Assembly: GCA_004431415.1 (NCBI GenBank)
Contig: QPMI01000562.1
Location: 85,462-149,461, forward strand
Length of the DNA stretch: 64,000 nt
Reading direction: 5' to 3'
Origin: Cyanophora paradoxa
Taxonomy: Eukaryota; Glaucocystophyceae; Cyanophorales; Cyanophoraceae
Position numbers and translations under genes: made by a program. How positions within the stretch are numbered: position 1 is the first letter of the stretch; the number at the start of each line of letters is the position of its first letter. A model generated the notes under the pieces. It searched no databases, was not told where the DNA came from, and was given only the letters and a program-made list of their open reading frames with translations. Shown here piece by piece: positions 33,201 through 40,543 of this stretch.

Positions 33201-33466
33201 GGGGTCCTGTCGTCCTTTCCAATTGTAACCATGCCTAGGCGCAGTGGGTCAAGAACCTTCTCCGAAATGGACTTGAAAGAAATGCCCCAATCATCTCCTT
33301 CAACAGGGTCGCGCCCATTTACCATCTTAAAAAGTCCATTGTAAGACCAATCGATGCGCTTGTATTTCCCTTTGGTCTTAGCCTTCTCAAATGCTCCTCC
33401 AAACCATTTGATGAGGACATCGAAAACACACTTGCCAACCTTGAATGAGTTGCCTTTCAAGAACAT
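30203..33466 (-). CDS. Polymerase-like/SF1 helicase fusion with C-terminal HNH-like zinc module
   Basis: 1,087 residues, intact. The middle of the N-terminal half has IYEFDMCKAYPYIVALMI, like motif A (DxxxxYP) of family B polymerases. PLALNTDCVYGIA resembles motif C, with N-T-D instead of D-T-D. No N-terminal exonuclease motif is clear. The C-terminal half is an SF1 helicase of the Pif1/RecD kind: Walker A GSVPGVGKTH, Walker B CIVIDEICQ, motif III ATGDPYQNPP, a later HVVQGDT and WLYVALTRTT. The tail CLRCYNAMDFEDISVDRINN, then H...NC and CNC, resembles an HNH/treble-clef finger. It is probably the replication protein of E1. A similar PolB-like plus SF1 arrangement is, as I recall, known from transpovirons. 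An in-frame TAA lies upstream, so the ATG at 33,466 is the likely start. Confidence 0.8.
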   Translation of the reverse strand: MFLKGNSFKVGKCVFDVLIKWFGGAFEKAKTKGKYKRIDWSYNGLFKMVNGRDPVEGDDWGISFKSISEKVLDPLRLGMVTIGKDDRTPVPELTFLPKTRNTHLTPSVAYVKIENGHMYLLNHNIKALTQSFNGSKPKDTNVPLSSRYKIIKQRRFKEFATNPDDILRIVRSDNPKNQSSIRICYGGSLDELLREFIVVHNYQVQPGFSQIGKATHIRFTIDDKDVVVTPPGNDTDVETAFEISFKNAEYRDKFEKLNLDMYRSLINTSNKSTYNEQTINAFKNGVQTALRGLFDVDEETFDEIRYNTDIYEFDMCKAYPYIVALMIKFVPVLSKFDVFKSVTITDAEQIEEYSFYYVKLDDKYFFKAKDKNGKEYEANTYNRYKRMIIDSKYNVVPGLVLKKHFEDFKDDISIKAVLRPYKLIPNLAGNTVARILDSDLDPVDKKQILVSAIGQTGKQRNSRVKTTIFHNRDDAIEFQKQNGGEVKIYLFGETLATYEETEFVLCEEEMTEPHIYYVNQVAEKQLIDGFMPLYTTLLSIMRMCMYEKCVELAKQQIRPLALNTDCVYGIAYEPIAPVSFDRNAFENIGKFSVKCCPNFSKKFSGEKKDLEAKRIRYGKFERATDFVKIENYSYTKHSVVDEYDTTAICDLLATQKRWVLLGSVPGVGKTHMTVEYGKRFKNPLYIVPTNKRVKEMKEQGLKNVKTIYDALHLKIDESNMDEIVGGNASGLVEFDCIVIDEICQFKIGELAALDHIMNEQFPDKVYIATGDPYQNPPIQDMSVDQDEYYLDILHRLFPNELLLQVNKRHETEEDRRKVEQIRIDLFEKGLSVSEVLAKYGFKVVDELAKTDKGIVYTNRKGAEVNLALHKMNYGDNVSIYAGGIKVVAKTRIAKGGKIVHNGFVYKIVKLSKDSFIIADIANKKDEIVLSRDAVKHFALAYANTCHVVQGDTIRCKGNRVVVFETGAPFVSKKWLYVALTRTTRLDDVVIYHDNFEMAHWKVWKRENNEKISTYKDQDRAANRQFDEHDYITWDWIKQRYGKQYGHCLRCYNAMDFEDISVDRINNAVAHITKNCFLSHIKCNCAAQ

Positions 33467-33521
33467 TTCCCTGAATGTAGTGGCTTGGGGTTCCCTTCGT
33501 TTTTAATGAAATTCGAAATAA

Positions 33522-34251
33522 TCATGGAGCGTTTGTATTGTCTCTGAGGACTTGTTCATTTCTTGGGATGTATTCTTCATTATCTGTCGTGATGACTCTT
33601 TCAATTGTCATAATATCAGGGTAGGTATCTTGCTCAATTAGTTTTAGGTAGCGGAAATCTTGATTGTTCGAGTTAAACTCAATAACTGCTGCAATAAATT
33701 CAGCAATGACAGTCCCTCAACACATGGGAACGTATTGAAGGTGGATTGAACCAGACCGAGAGCATTCAGAAAAGCTGCCTTGGTACACTGGATACCAAAG
33801 GGCGATTGTTCCGAAGCCTCTTCGATTCGATGTAGGTCACACCATTCTCAGTCACTCTGTTCGCATTTGCGGGAGCCTGTTCGCCCTCTTGCAACTCACG
33901 GAAGAGTCTCACATTCAGGGTGACCATGTTTCCAGGTGAGTTTTCAACAAACTCACGAAGGTTAGCCATCATCTGCTGGAAAGGAGTCAATCGCTTCCGC
34001 TCCCTCGCTTGCTCTGCTTTCTTGTTTTGCTTCTCAACATTCTTAGCGGCTCTCTCAGCCCTCTTCTCCTTCTTCTCTTGCTTGCGGACCACACGAGGAT
34101 TGATGATACCATTGAGAGTATCGCGAATATCAATCAATGATTGCAAGCGGAGCCTGCGGTTGATCGTCCTTTCCGAAAAGTAATTCACTTGCTCCTCGCT
34201 CAGAATCTTATTTGCAATTCTGTTTCCAGGGCGAGGCATTTCTTCGTTCAC
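33522..34251 (-). pseudogene. Unknown E1 gene, coiled-coil N-terminus, two frameshifts
   Basis: The first 160 residues (34,251 to about 33,800) are intact: NRIANKILSEEQVNYFSERT, then a charged helical stretch rich in Lys/Glu/Arg, and FQQMMANLREFVENSPGNMV. After position 33,790 coding quality continues in another frame (TKAAFLNALGLVQSTFNTFP). It shifts again to EFIAAVIEFNSNNQDFRYLK and VLRDNTNAP, ending at the stop 33,522-33,524. The full product would be about 240 residues. A TATATATTAATAGAG promoter-like string lies just upstream of the ATG. I do not recognise the family. Confidence 0.6.
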
Positions 34252-34275
34252 TCTATTAATATATACCTACAAAAG
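34252..34275 (-). promoter_or_regulatory. TATATATTAAkAGAG promoter-like motif
   Basis: Reading towards the gene, GTATATATTAATAGAG lies about 12-27 bases before the ATG at 34,251. The same motif precedes the small genes at 34,737 and 63,945, suggesting a shared PLV promoter class. Confidence 0.5.
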
Positions 34276-34480
34276 TTTTCCTTAAATACTTTTATACTCG
34301 CGTCAATTTTTTCCGGCAAAACCAAAAGTCTCCGACAAAATAAATTTAGTCGAGGGCATTCATAAAAATAACAAAGGGTTGGCTCGATCATCGAACTCTA
34401 AAAATAACAGAATGATTATATTTGTGGTTCCAGCGCGTTTCCCACGGGTTTCTCAGAGCAGATCGCGCTGAGAAAAACGA

Positions 34481-34737
34481 TTAACAGAGATATTTCGATT
34501 TGCGACCACGGTTAGAATACGGGACACCATAGAGATACTTCACAAAGCAGACTGCATTGGAAGCATAGAGACGCTGGGAACTCTCAACGATCTTCATGGC
34601 TCTGTAACACTCATCAGTATGGTATAAGTCACGCATTTGCTTTGCAAATCTGGCATTGTACTTTTCAAATATTCCTGACCTTTTTCAGTTTTACGATAAC
34701 GATAAGTAGCACGCTTCTGAGCCTCACTGATTGGCAT
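34481..34737 (-). pseudogene. Small conserved PLV gene (MPISEAQKRA), one-base frameshift
   Basis: Begins MPISEAQKRATYRYRKTEKG and continues after a one-base gap in an A run (near 34,667) as KYNARFAKQMRDLYHTDECY, then YASNAVCFVKYLYGVPYSNR and a basic end, about 85 residues in all. E2 carries a clear homologue at 63,694-63,945 with the same start and end motifs. The basic, Tyr-rich composition suggests nucleic-acid binding, but no known domain is recognised. Conservation in both elements argues it is a real gene. Confidence 0.7.
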
Positions 34738-34765
34738 GTTGTCCTTTTCTACTCTCTTAATATAT
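34738..34765 (-). promoter_or_regulatory. TATATATTAAGAGAG-type promoter
   Basis: ACATATATTAAGAGAGTAGA precedes the ATG by about 13-30 bases. The E2 homologue has ATATATATTAAGAGAGACAG at the same distance. Confidence 0.6.
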
Positions 34766-35086
34766 GTTAAGAAATCTTTAAGTAGTTTTTCTGTCTGTAT
34801 ATAGCGAATAAACTCCTGTCAAATTTTGGTCCCGATTGCAGAGCATCCAGTACGAAAGAAGATGCTGGAAAAATGATAAAGCCACCGATACCCAGAAGGT
34901 TCACTTGTCGGCTGCAAGTTTCTACCACTGAACCCGGTAGAACAGGTGATTAAAGTGATTTACCTATGGATATTTCACTTCGCTCTACAACGCCTCCATA
35001 AAAATGAAGAAGTTTTGAGCCTACGGGATAGGATTGGTTACGTAGCGCTAACAATGTTTGAGAAATTATATTATTCAGATTGATCC
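34766..35086. other. E1 intergenic region, possible structured RNA
   Basis: No ORF of note. It contains the 15-mer TGTCAAATTTTGGTC (34,817-34,831), also present in E2 at 61,023-61,037. Next to it is a higher-GC block (34,832-34,960) with short complementary arms, such as GCATC...GATGC near 34,847-34,867. I cannot fold it, and it is not a recognisable tRNA. Confidence 0.4.
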
Positions 35087-35848
35087 TTAACGGCGATAAC
35101 CGGGTCTTATACCAAGCTTGGCGAATCCAGAGACCATTGGGGCAGCATTTGGAATCGAGTTGACTGGATCAGCCTGCGAAGTGGCAACCCGAAGGATCGA
35201 CTTATTGAGAACCGGCAAATCCGTTTTGTTGGAGTCTTGATACTCAATGGTCTTTGCAATCAATTCTGTAGGTGAGTCTTTTGCCACATGAACAGGTTCG
35301 GGAATAACTTCATGGGTTACTTCTGGTTTCTTCTCAACCTTTTCCTTTGTGATTGGCTGTTCCTTGATCTTGTTTTCGTTTTTGGTCTCTGCTGCAATAC
35401 CATCAACAAGACTCTTAGCATACTGATATGTTACAGATTTCAGTCCACCAGTGGTTGAACGAATAAAGTAGCGGTTGCGATGGTCTTTCTCGGAATAGGT
35501 TGAGTAGAGTCGCTCACCACCATCAAGCAGTTTCAGCAGTGTCGATGATGAGGCAACCTTGTCCTTTGTGGATGATTTGAACTGTCCTTTCTTGATTCCT
35601 CGTTTGGCTCCGGGCATGCGGTTCAGTGGGACTTGGTCAACAAGGGCATTATCATCATTACTGTTTTTCGTAGTGGCTTGGGTGAATTGGTTTCGTTCTT
35701 TATGGACTTCCTTTTCGAGGTCACCAGTTCCGTATGCAGCGAGTCCTTTCGATTTCTTATACCAGTTCCTTCCATTCTCACCATTGCCAACATCCGCTTC
35801 AGCGGCTGGTTTGGCTAAGAAATTCTTGGGTTGAGTCTTGCGAGCCAT
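35087..35848 (-). CDS. Unknown E1 protein, 253 aa
   Basis: Intact ORF from MARKTQPKNFLAKPAAEADV to GFAKLGIRPGYRR. The N-terminal part is polar and basic. A middle segment (KVASSSTLLKLLDGGERLYS, then TTGGLKSVTYQYAKSLVDGI) looks folded. A Lys/Glu/Pro-rich linker and a short hydrophobic C-terminal segment follow. Its place between the replication genes and the capsid block suggests a virion or core protein, but I recognise no family. Confidence 0.65.
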   Translation of the reverse strand: MARKTQPKNFLAKPAAEADVGNGENGRNWYKKSKGLAAYGTGDLEKEVHKERNQFTQATTKNSNDDNALVDQVPLNRMPGAKRGIKKGQFKSSTKDKVASSSTLLKLLDGGERLYSTYSEKDHRNRYFIRSTTGGLKSVTYQYAKSLVDGIAAETKNENKIKEQPITKEKVEKKPEVTHEVIPEPVHVAKDSPTELIAKTIEYQDSNKTDLPVLNKSILRVATSQADPVNSIPNAAPMVSGFAKLGIRPGYRR

Positions 35849-35884
35849 TTGTAATATTGAAACAAATTTATTCTACAGTATTTC

Positions 35885-36772
35885 CTATGACCGTGAGAAC
35901 GGCAGGTAGAGTCCCTCCAACTCTTTTATGACATTCTTCAATGCTTTTTTCGTCAGATCTTTATCATCTTCAGTAATCAGTTCAAGAGTCATCGACCAGT
36001 CGGTAGTAATGTCTGCTGTGGCTCCATTCCAGTAAGAAAGTCTCACATCTAGAGTCTCAACCTCAACCAAGCCATTCTGCTCGTGAACGATCATGGAATT
36101 ATTCGATGAATCATATTTTAATAGACTGCCAACCGTTTGGTCAATCTCAATTTTCGCGATAGCATTGTTATCTCGTTTGTTATTGCTCACATATCTTCCT
36201 TTCAGTGGATCAACATGAAGAAGCAAATAGGAATTAAATAGTAGATCTAATGGCATTTCACTATCAATGTAGTGAGCATAAGTAAAGGCTCCAACTGTGA
36301 CATTAGATGATAGAGGACTCGATTGGTACAGTGTGTTAGCATTTTCAAAACCACAGAAATTGGCTAAGAGTTGAGTGTTCATAGTGATTGAGAATGGAAC
36401 CTCACACATGAACCTTAGAAGCAATGTTGTGGGATCATAGGTTACATAGAAATGGCGAGTGTAAGTTCCGCCACCCGCTTGATTATAGGGCTGGGATCCA
36501 ATGCGAGCGATCAGATAATTCACCAGTGAATCCGGTGTATATGCACCTCGGAGGACTTCGTTGTTTCTATTCTTTGGGTTCCCAGCATTATCGAGTGTTT
36601 GTGTGGTGAGGGTTCCTACTTCAGAGAGGTTGTAAAGATTGTGAAACATCTCAAAGTTCGTTACTCGACAGGCTCTGACCTTTTGGATCGCATAAGGGAG
36701 TCTGTATGTGAAATTAGTTGGGGTTCCATCCGATCGGTCCCTGGAATCAATATTGAGATAGTAACGCGTCAT
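35885..36772 (-). CDS. Minor capsid (penton-type) protein
   Basis: 295 residues starting MTRYYLNIDSRDRSDGTPTN. The N-terminal 'NIDSRDR' motif followed by Y-x-V/L-P is a repeated feature of minor capsid proteins in PLVs and virophage-like elements. E2 carries a homologue with MNRLVNIDSRDRSQG at 55,172-56,104. Further beta-rich segments are HFYVTYDPTTLLLRFMCEVP and DLLFNSYLLLHVDPLKG. It is divergently transcribed from the MCP gene 52 bases away, the common PLV layout. It would form the vertex (penton) capsomers. Confidence 0.78.
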   Translation of the reverse strand: MTRYYLNIDSRDRSDGTPTNFTYRLPYAIQKVRACRVTNFEMFHNLYNLSEVGTLTTQTLDNAGNPKNRNNEVLRGAYTPDSLVNYLIARIGSQPYNQAGGGTYTRHFYVTYDPTTLLLRFMCEVPFSITMNTQLLANFCGFENANTLYQSSPLSSNVTVGAFTYAHYIDSEMPLDLLFNSYLLLHVDPLKGRYVSNNKRDNNAIAKIEIDQTVGSLLKYDSSNNSMIVHEQNGLVEVETLDVRLSYWNGATADITTDWSMTLELITEDDKDLTKKALKNVIKELEGLYLPFSRS

Positions 36773-36824
36773 TCTGTTTAATAAAGCATTTTAAAAATTT
36801 CTTTTGGTATTTTAAACATAAGAG

Positions 36825-38050
36825 ATGGCACTCACTGGAACTACCCTGAAGGAACTCCTCGTAACTCCCGGTTCCGATCAAATTTATCTTTCCCCTGGTC
36901 TCCAAATCGGAACCAACCCCAAATACAAACCATTCCTCGAGCAAGTTCGTCCCCGGGGCAACACTTTTGGCTTCAAGAATACCGCTTACTTTGATCTACC
37001 TCGCAAGCAACTCCTTGCTGGTGTTTCGCTCTATTTCAAGATTGCCACTGGTGGTGGTGTAGCCTGCACCCTCCCCAATGGTGGTTCTTCTTTTATTAAT
37101 GAGGTCCGTTTCGTTCATGGTGGTTTCAAGTATATTATCCCTGGTGATTGGATCACTGTAAACGCCCTGGTCGATAATGATCACGCTACCATGAGCAGCA
37201 TGTATGCTTCTCTCGGTTACTTCAAAGAGACAGATCGTGAAAGCACAGATGAAGCAATGGAATACATCGTTAGAATCCCCGCTGCTTTCTGGAAGAAGCT
37301 TATTTCCCATTATGTACGCTAGCCGATATGCCAACAATCGAGGTTGATTTCCGTGATGCTGCGATTGTCCAAGTTCCGGCTGGTGGATCTGTAACCTTTG
37401 CGGATTGCTCTCTGATCTGCCAATTCGTAAACATTGCTTCGGCTGAGGCTGAGACACTCCTTAAAATGGCGAACGAACAAGGTGGCATTCGCATCCCGAT
37501 CACAGAGGTCATTCACAAGAAGACCCGAGCGCTCAAAACCGCTGATGCTGGTGAATCTGTTGAGGTTACACTCGCTAATGTTTCTGGTCTGGTTCACTCG
37601 ATTCTGATGACTGTTCGAGAGGTGAACAAACTTAACACCTACACTCACTCGGATTTCTGCGGTCATGAATCTGCTGTTAAGATTGATCAGTTCCAGATCT
37701 TCCACAACAATCGCTCCCTGGATATATCTAACAAACCCATTTCCGGTTTCCTCTCTGCTGTCAATCACATTCCTTCTCACTACAAGGGTGTTACTGTGGG
37801 CAATACCACGTACGGATTCGAGTCTGGAAATGTTTACGGAATTGTTCTTTCCAAGTCTGGAAAAGATTCGCTTCGGAACTCGGTTATGGGTTACCAGGAT
37901 TTCTTCAACAGCAGCTCGAGTTACATGGATCTCACTGTTTCCGGATGCACTGATGCCGCTCCTGTTCAGGTTGATATCTATGCCCTCCGACACAATGTTA
38001 TGGTACTTAATGGCTACAACATCTCTACCCTGAAAGTCTCGAACTTCTAA
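36825..38050 (+). pseudogene. Major capsid protein (double jelly-roll type), one frameshift
   Basis: Two plus-strand pieces, 36,825-37,322 and 37,328-38,050, make one protein of about 405 residues. The frame changes near 37,300. Markers: FGFKNTAYFDLPRKQLLAGV, FINEVRFVHGGFKYIIPGDW, TIEVDFRDAAIVQVPAGGSV, LANVSGLVHSILMTVREVNK, and a C-terminal FNSSSSYMDLTVSG with APVQVDIYALRHNVMVLNGY. The E2 protein at 57,197-58,559 aligns through the same landmarks (FKLPRYN, YHIPSDF, SGEMVVTVWFKDAG, SGLVYALLVSVRDY, TNSSSSFLTLYM). Size and position next to the ATPase and minor capsid genes fit the PLV MCP. The break may be an assembly error. Confidence 0.8.
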
Positions 38051-38130
38051 AGTTCTTTTCTTTTGTTAGTGTAGGAAGCGCAATTATTTGTAGGTGTGTA
38101 CTTTATTTTGTTTTTTATCTTATTACTGTA

Positions 38131-38889
38131 ATGGATAACACAGTAAATCTTGATGATATTCCGGAGTTCGATCCGAGTAAGACGGTTCGAATCCCGACAA
38201 GAATTTTGAATGTTGGTCGCTCCAATACAGGTAAGACAATGTTCACAAAATACTTACTTTACGAGCTTCGTGACAAGATCGATCAAATCGTTATATTTAG
38301 TTCAACAGCTTTTACTGGACAATTCAATGACATCACCCATCCCGATAACATCTATGAAGAGTGGGATGATAACATTGTTTTGAGATTGATCAGTATGCAA
38401 AAGAAACGAATTGAGAATAACGAAAAGCGAAATAACCTAGTTATCATACTCGATGACATGATAGGTTCAAATTTGGATATGCATAATTCGGCTGTGTTAT
38501 CTAAATTAGTAACGAGTGGAAGACATTATTCAATCTCGGTAATCTTTAATGTTCAGCGTTTGTGTTCTATTTCTACTACCATTCGTCGCAATGTGGAGTT
38601 CGTTGTATTTTTCAATATTCTTGGGAACGAGAAAGAGTTCAATTGCGCCTTTGATGAGTACAATGGTGGTTTGGATAAGAAGACCTACAAGGAATTGCAT
38701 AGACTATGGGGTTATAATTACCAAACTGTCATAGCTAGCCTGCAAGGTTATGATATCAAGACCTATACTGATAGAGCAGTACTAACAGATGATGATATGA
38801 AGGGTTTTAAGAAGTTTGTGAAGAGAAAAGCAATTAAAAGGGGTCAGATGGCTCGGATTCAACGAGAAATGACCACAATCAGTGTGTGA
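38131..38889 (+). CDS. A32/FtsK-HerA-type genome-packaging ATPase
   Basis: 252 residues, intact. Walker A is RILNVGRSNTGKTMFTKYLL (GRSNTGKT, near residues 29-36) and Walker B is NLVIILDDMIGS (DD). Downstream SGRHYSISVIFNVQRLCSI and STTIRRNVEFVVFFNI match the sensor/arginine region of A32-like packaging ATPases. It follows the MCP gene by 80 bases on the same strand, the usual PLV order. It would pump the element genome into capsids. The Lys/Arg-rich C-terminus may bind DNA. Confidence 0.88.
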   Translation: MDNTVNLDDIPEFDPSKTVRIPTRILNVGRSNTGKTMFTKYLLYELRDKIDQIVIFSSTAFTGQFNDITHPDNIYEEWDDNIVLRLISMQKKRIENNEKRNNLVIILDDMIGSNLDMHNSAVLSKLVTSGRHYSISVIFNVQRLCSISTTIRRNVEFVVFFNILGNEKEFNCAFDEYNGGLDKKTYKELHRLWGYNYQTVIASLQGYDIKTYTDRAVLTDDDMKGFKKFVKRKAIKRGQMARIQREMTTISV

Positions 38890-39111
38890 AAGGACGATTT
38901 TTGAGAAATGTTGTATAATAAGGTAGCTTGAAATACTGTGGGGATTGCACAGTTGCGTAGAGCTTAAACAGCGCTTCAAACCGATATGCAGAACGTTGCG
39001 AGATCATAATCTGGTGATGAGATACAAGCGTTTGAAGATGCCGATAATCGATTTACCGAAACTTCGGTGAAACGTGAGCGAAACTTGAACCGTGAGATCA
39101 TATACCCTACT

Positions 39112-39282
39112 ATGGTTTATTCCCCGGGTTTTCATGGCGCATTTAATGGCGCATTTAATGGCGCATTTAATGGCGCATTTTATGGCGCATTTTATGGCGC
39201 ATTTTATGGCGCATTTGATGAAAAGTCCCTACTCTGTGGCATGAACCAATCAGAAGCCAGCAAATTTAAAATTAATATATGA
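39112..39282 (+). CDS. Possible small repeat protein (NGAF/YGAF tetrapeptides)
   Basis: An ATG ORF of 56 residues whose centre is seven 4-residue units, (H/N/Y)GAF, encoded by a 12-bp tandem repeat that keeps the frame. A short tail DEKSLLCGMNQSEASKFKIN follows. Frame preservation comes automatically with a 12-bp unit, so the coding claim is weak. No family is recognised. Confidence 0.25.
   Translation: MVYSPGFHGAFNGAFNGAFNGAFYGAFYGAFYGAFDEKSLLCGMNQSEASKFKINI
39134..39217. repeat. Tandem repeat ATGGCGCATTT(A/T), 7 copies
   Basis: Seven uninterrupted 12-bp units. The first three end in A, the next three in T and the last in G. Confidence 0.9.
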
Positions 39283-39364
39283 GGTATTATCTGAGATATA
39301 ATCTGAGGTATTATCTGAGATATAATCTGAGGTATTATCTGAGGTATTATCTGAGATGTTATCT
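39281..39364. repeat. Tandem repeat GAGGTATTATCT/GAGATATAATCT, 7 copies
   Basis: Seven 12-bp units alternate mainly between two variants. The two variants are partly self-complementary (AGATATAATCT, AGGTATTATCT). Confidence 0.88.
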
Positions 39365-39796
39365 GTGATGTAAACCTGGGGAGAAGTTGAAGGGGGATAC
39401 ATTGAAAGTCAGTGAGCCAATCAGATTGCGTCACACATATATACATATACATCATGACAATATACACATCGCCGTGATCGTCATAATCTCCCGAGTCACG
39501 TGGTATGTCATATATATCATATACATATACATCGTCATCATGACGTCATCATCACATATACACAAATTGATATGTTATAGGTTTGACTATAAATCGATTT
39601 CCTATGATATATATGATATATATTACAGTGATATATTGACGTATATACGATTCAAAAACAATTAAAATTCTATTGTTTTTATTGTCGTTTCTATTGTTGT
39701 TTCTAGTGTAACAAATACAGTAAAAAATCGTTCAAAAAATACAGTAAAAAATGAGAGGTTTTTCTTTCGAGGTTTTAACTAAACTTACTTAGTTAT

Positions 39797-40200
39797 TCAT
39801 GGGAGACACGGCGGATAAAAAGGATATAACTTCGATTAAATATAATTAATCGAGATAATGATATAACTTCGATAAATAAGATTTAAGATATAACTTCGAT
39901 AAATTCGATTTTTGTTACTGAGGCTTACTGAGATTACTGTTGAATACGAATAGGGTTACTGGGAATGGTTTGTTTTTCTTGGGAATTGTTTTGGAGACAC
40001 GGCGCATAAAAAAGATATAACTTCGATAAGATATAATTAATCGAGATTATGATATAACTTCGATTAATTCAATGTTTCTTACTGAGGCTTACTGAGATTT
40101 ACTGATATTCAAGATTGGGTTACTGGGAATGGTTTGTTTTCTGATTTGTTTTTGATTTTTTCGCGGGTATTTTTTTGGAGACACGGCGCAGTGCTGAGCT
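39797..40200. repeat. E1 right terminal inverted repeat (404 bp)
   Basis: Reverse complement of the left TIR, including the three [G/C]CGCCGTGTCTCC marks and the two tandem sub-units. The inner sub-unit is the more diverged one (about 39,900-39,960). It ends GGCGCAGTGCTGAGCT, followed by ATCGT. Confidence 0.92.
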
Positions 40201-40466
40201 ATCGTCCCACTTCTACAACTGGGGAGCTCGCCGTCGGTCTTCAGTTAATCTGCCGGTGGCGGCTTCCGACGGAAAATTGGCTCGACGGGCATCGATTCCG
40301 CACGCGCCTTCGGTGGCGGAAGCGACCAAAGAGCGCCAAGCTGACTCCGGATCCTCATTCCACGTGATCGCAATCGATCGCAAAGCAGAGACCGAGGCGT
40401 CGAAGCCCCTATCTTTGGACAAAAAGACACGCAAGTACGGTTGCGGGTCGGATGTTGCGATCGCCG
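40201..40466 (+). CDS. Host gene part 3b: exon right of E1
   Basis: After the duplicated ATCGT, coding resumes as (S)SHFYNWGARRRSSVNLPVAA, continuing the RRRSSV-type Ser/Arg-rich region seen before E1. With one ATCGT retained the codons read CCA TCG TCC CAC, so the frame is exactly restored. The exon ends at a GT donor at 40,467, with the next exon starting after AG at 40,543. Confidence 0.75.
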
Positions 40467-40543
40467 GTGAGCCACATTTGTTTGTTGGGTATTTCTTTTC
40501 CCCGAGTTCTCGTGCGGCCTCCCCACCTTCCGCTCGCGCTCAG

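Larger units (their letters stand above)
38890..39796. other. E1 right non-coding region with 12-bp repeats
   Basis: Apart from one possible small ORF, no gene is seen. It holds two 12-bp tandem arrays (39,134-39,217 and 39,281-39,364). An AT-rich segment of TATACATATA/CATATATA tracts follows (39,430-39,640) and leads into the right TIR. This could be the replication or packaging signal end of the element. Confidence 0.6.
28739..40200. mobile_element. E1: integrated Polinton-like virus/element, 11,462 bp
   Basis: AT-rich block inside a GC-rich host exon, with 404-bp terminal inverted repeats starting AGCTCAGCACTGCGCC and a 5-bp target duplication. It encodes integrase, a polymerase-like/SF1 helicase fusion, minor and major capsid proteins and an A32-like packaging ATPase. 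This is the core set of Polinton-like viruses and Polintons. Integrase and replication genes lie on the minus strand at the left, MCP and ATPase on the plus strand at the right. No cysteine protease of the Polinton (adenovirus-like) type was found. Confidence 0.92.

Noticed and set aside
34832-34960. tRNA gene in the E1 spacer
   Set aside because: No cloverleaf, no T-loop consensus and no matching acceptor arms.
35559-35931. Plus-strand ORFs opposite the 253-aa E1 gene
   Set aside because: Antisense shadows; the minus-strand frame has better composition and a clear start.
39134-39364. CRISPR array
   Set aside because: Units are contiguous 12-mers with no spacers, in a eukaryotic/viral context.
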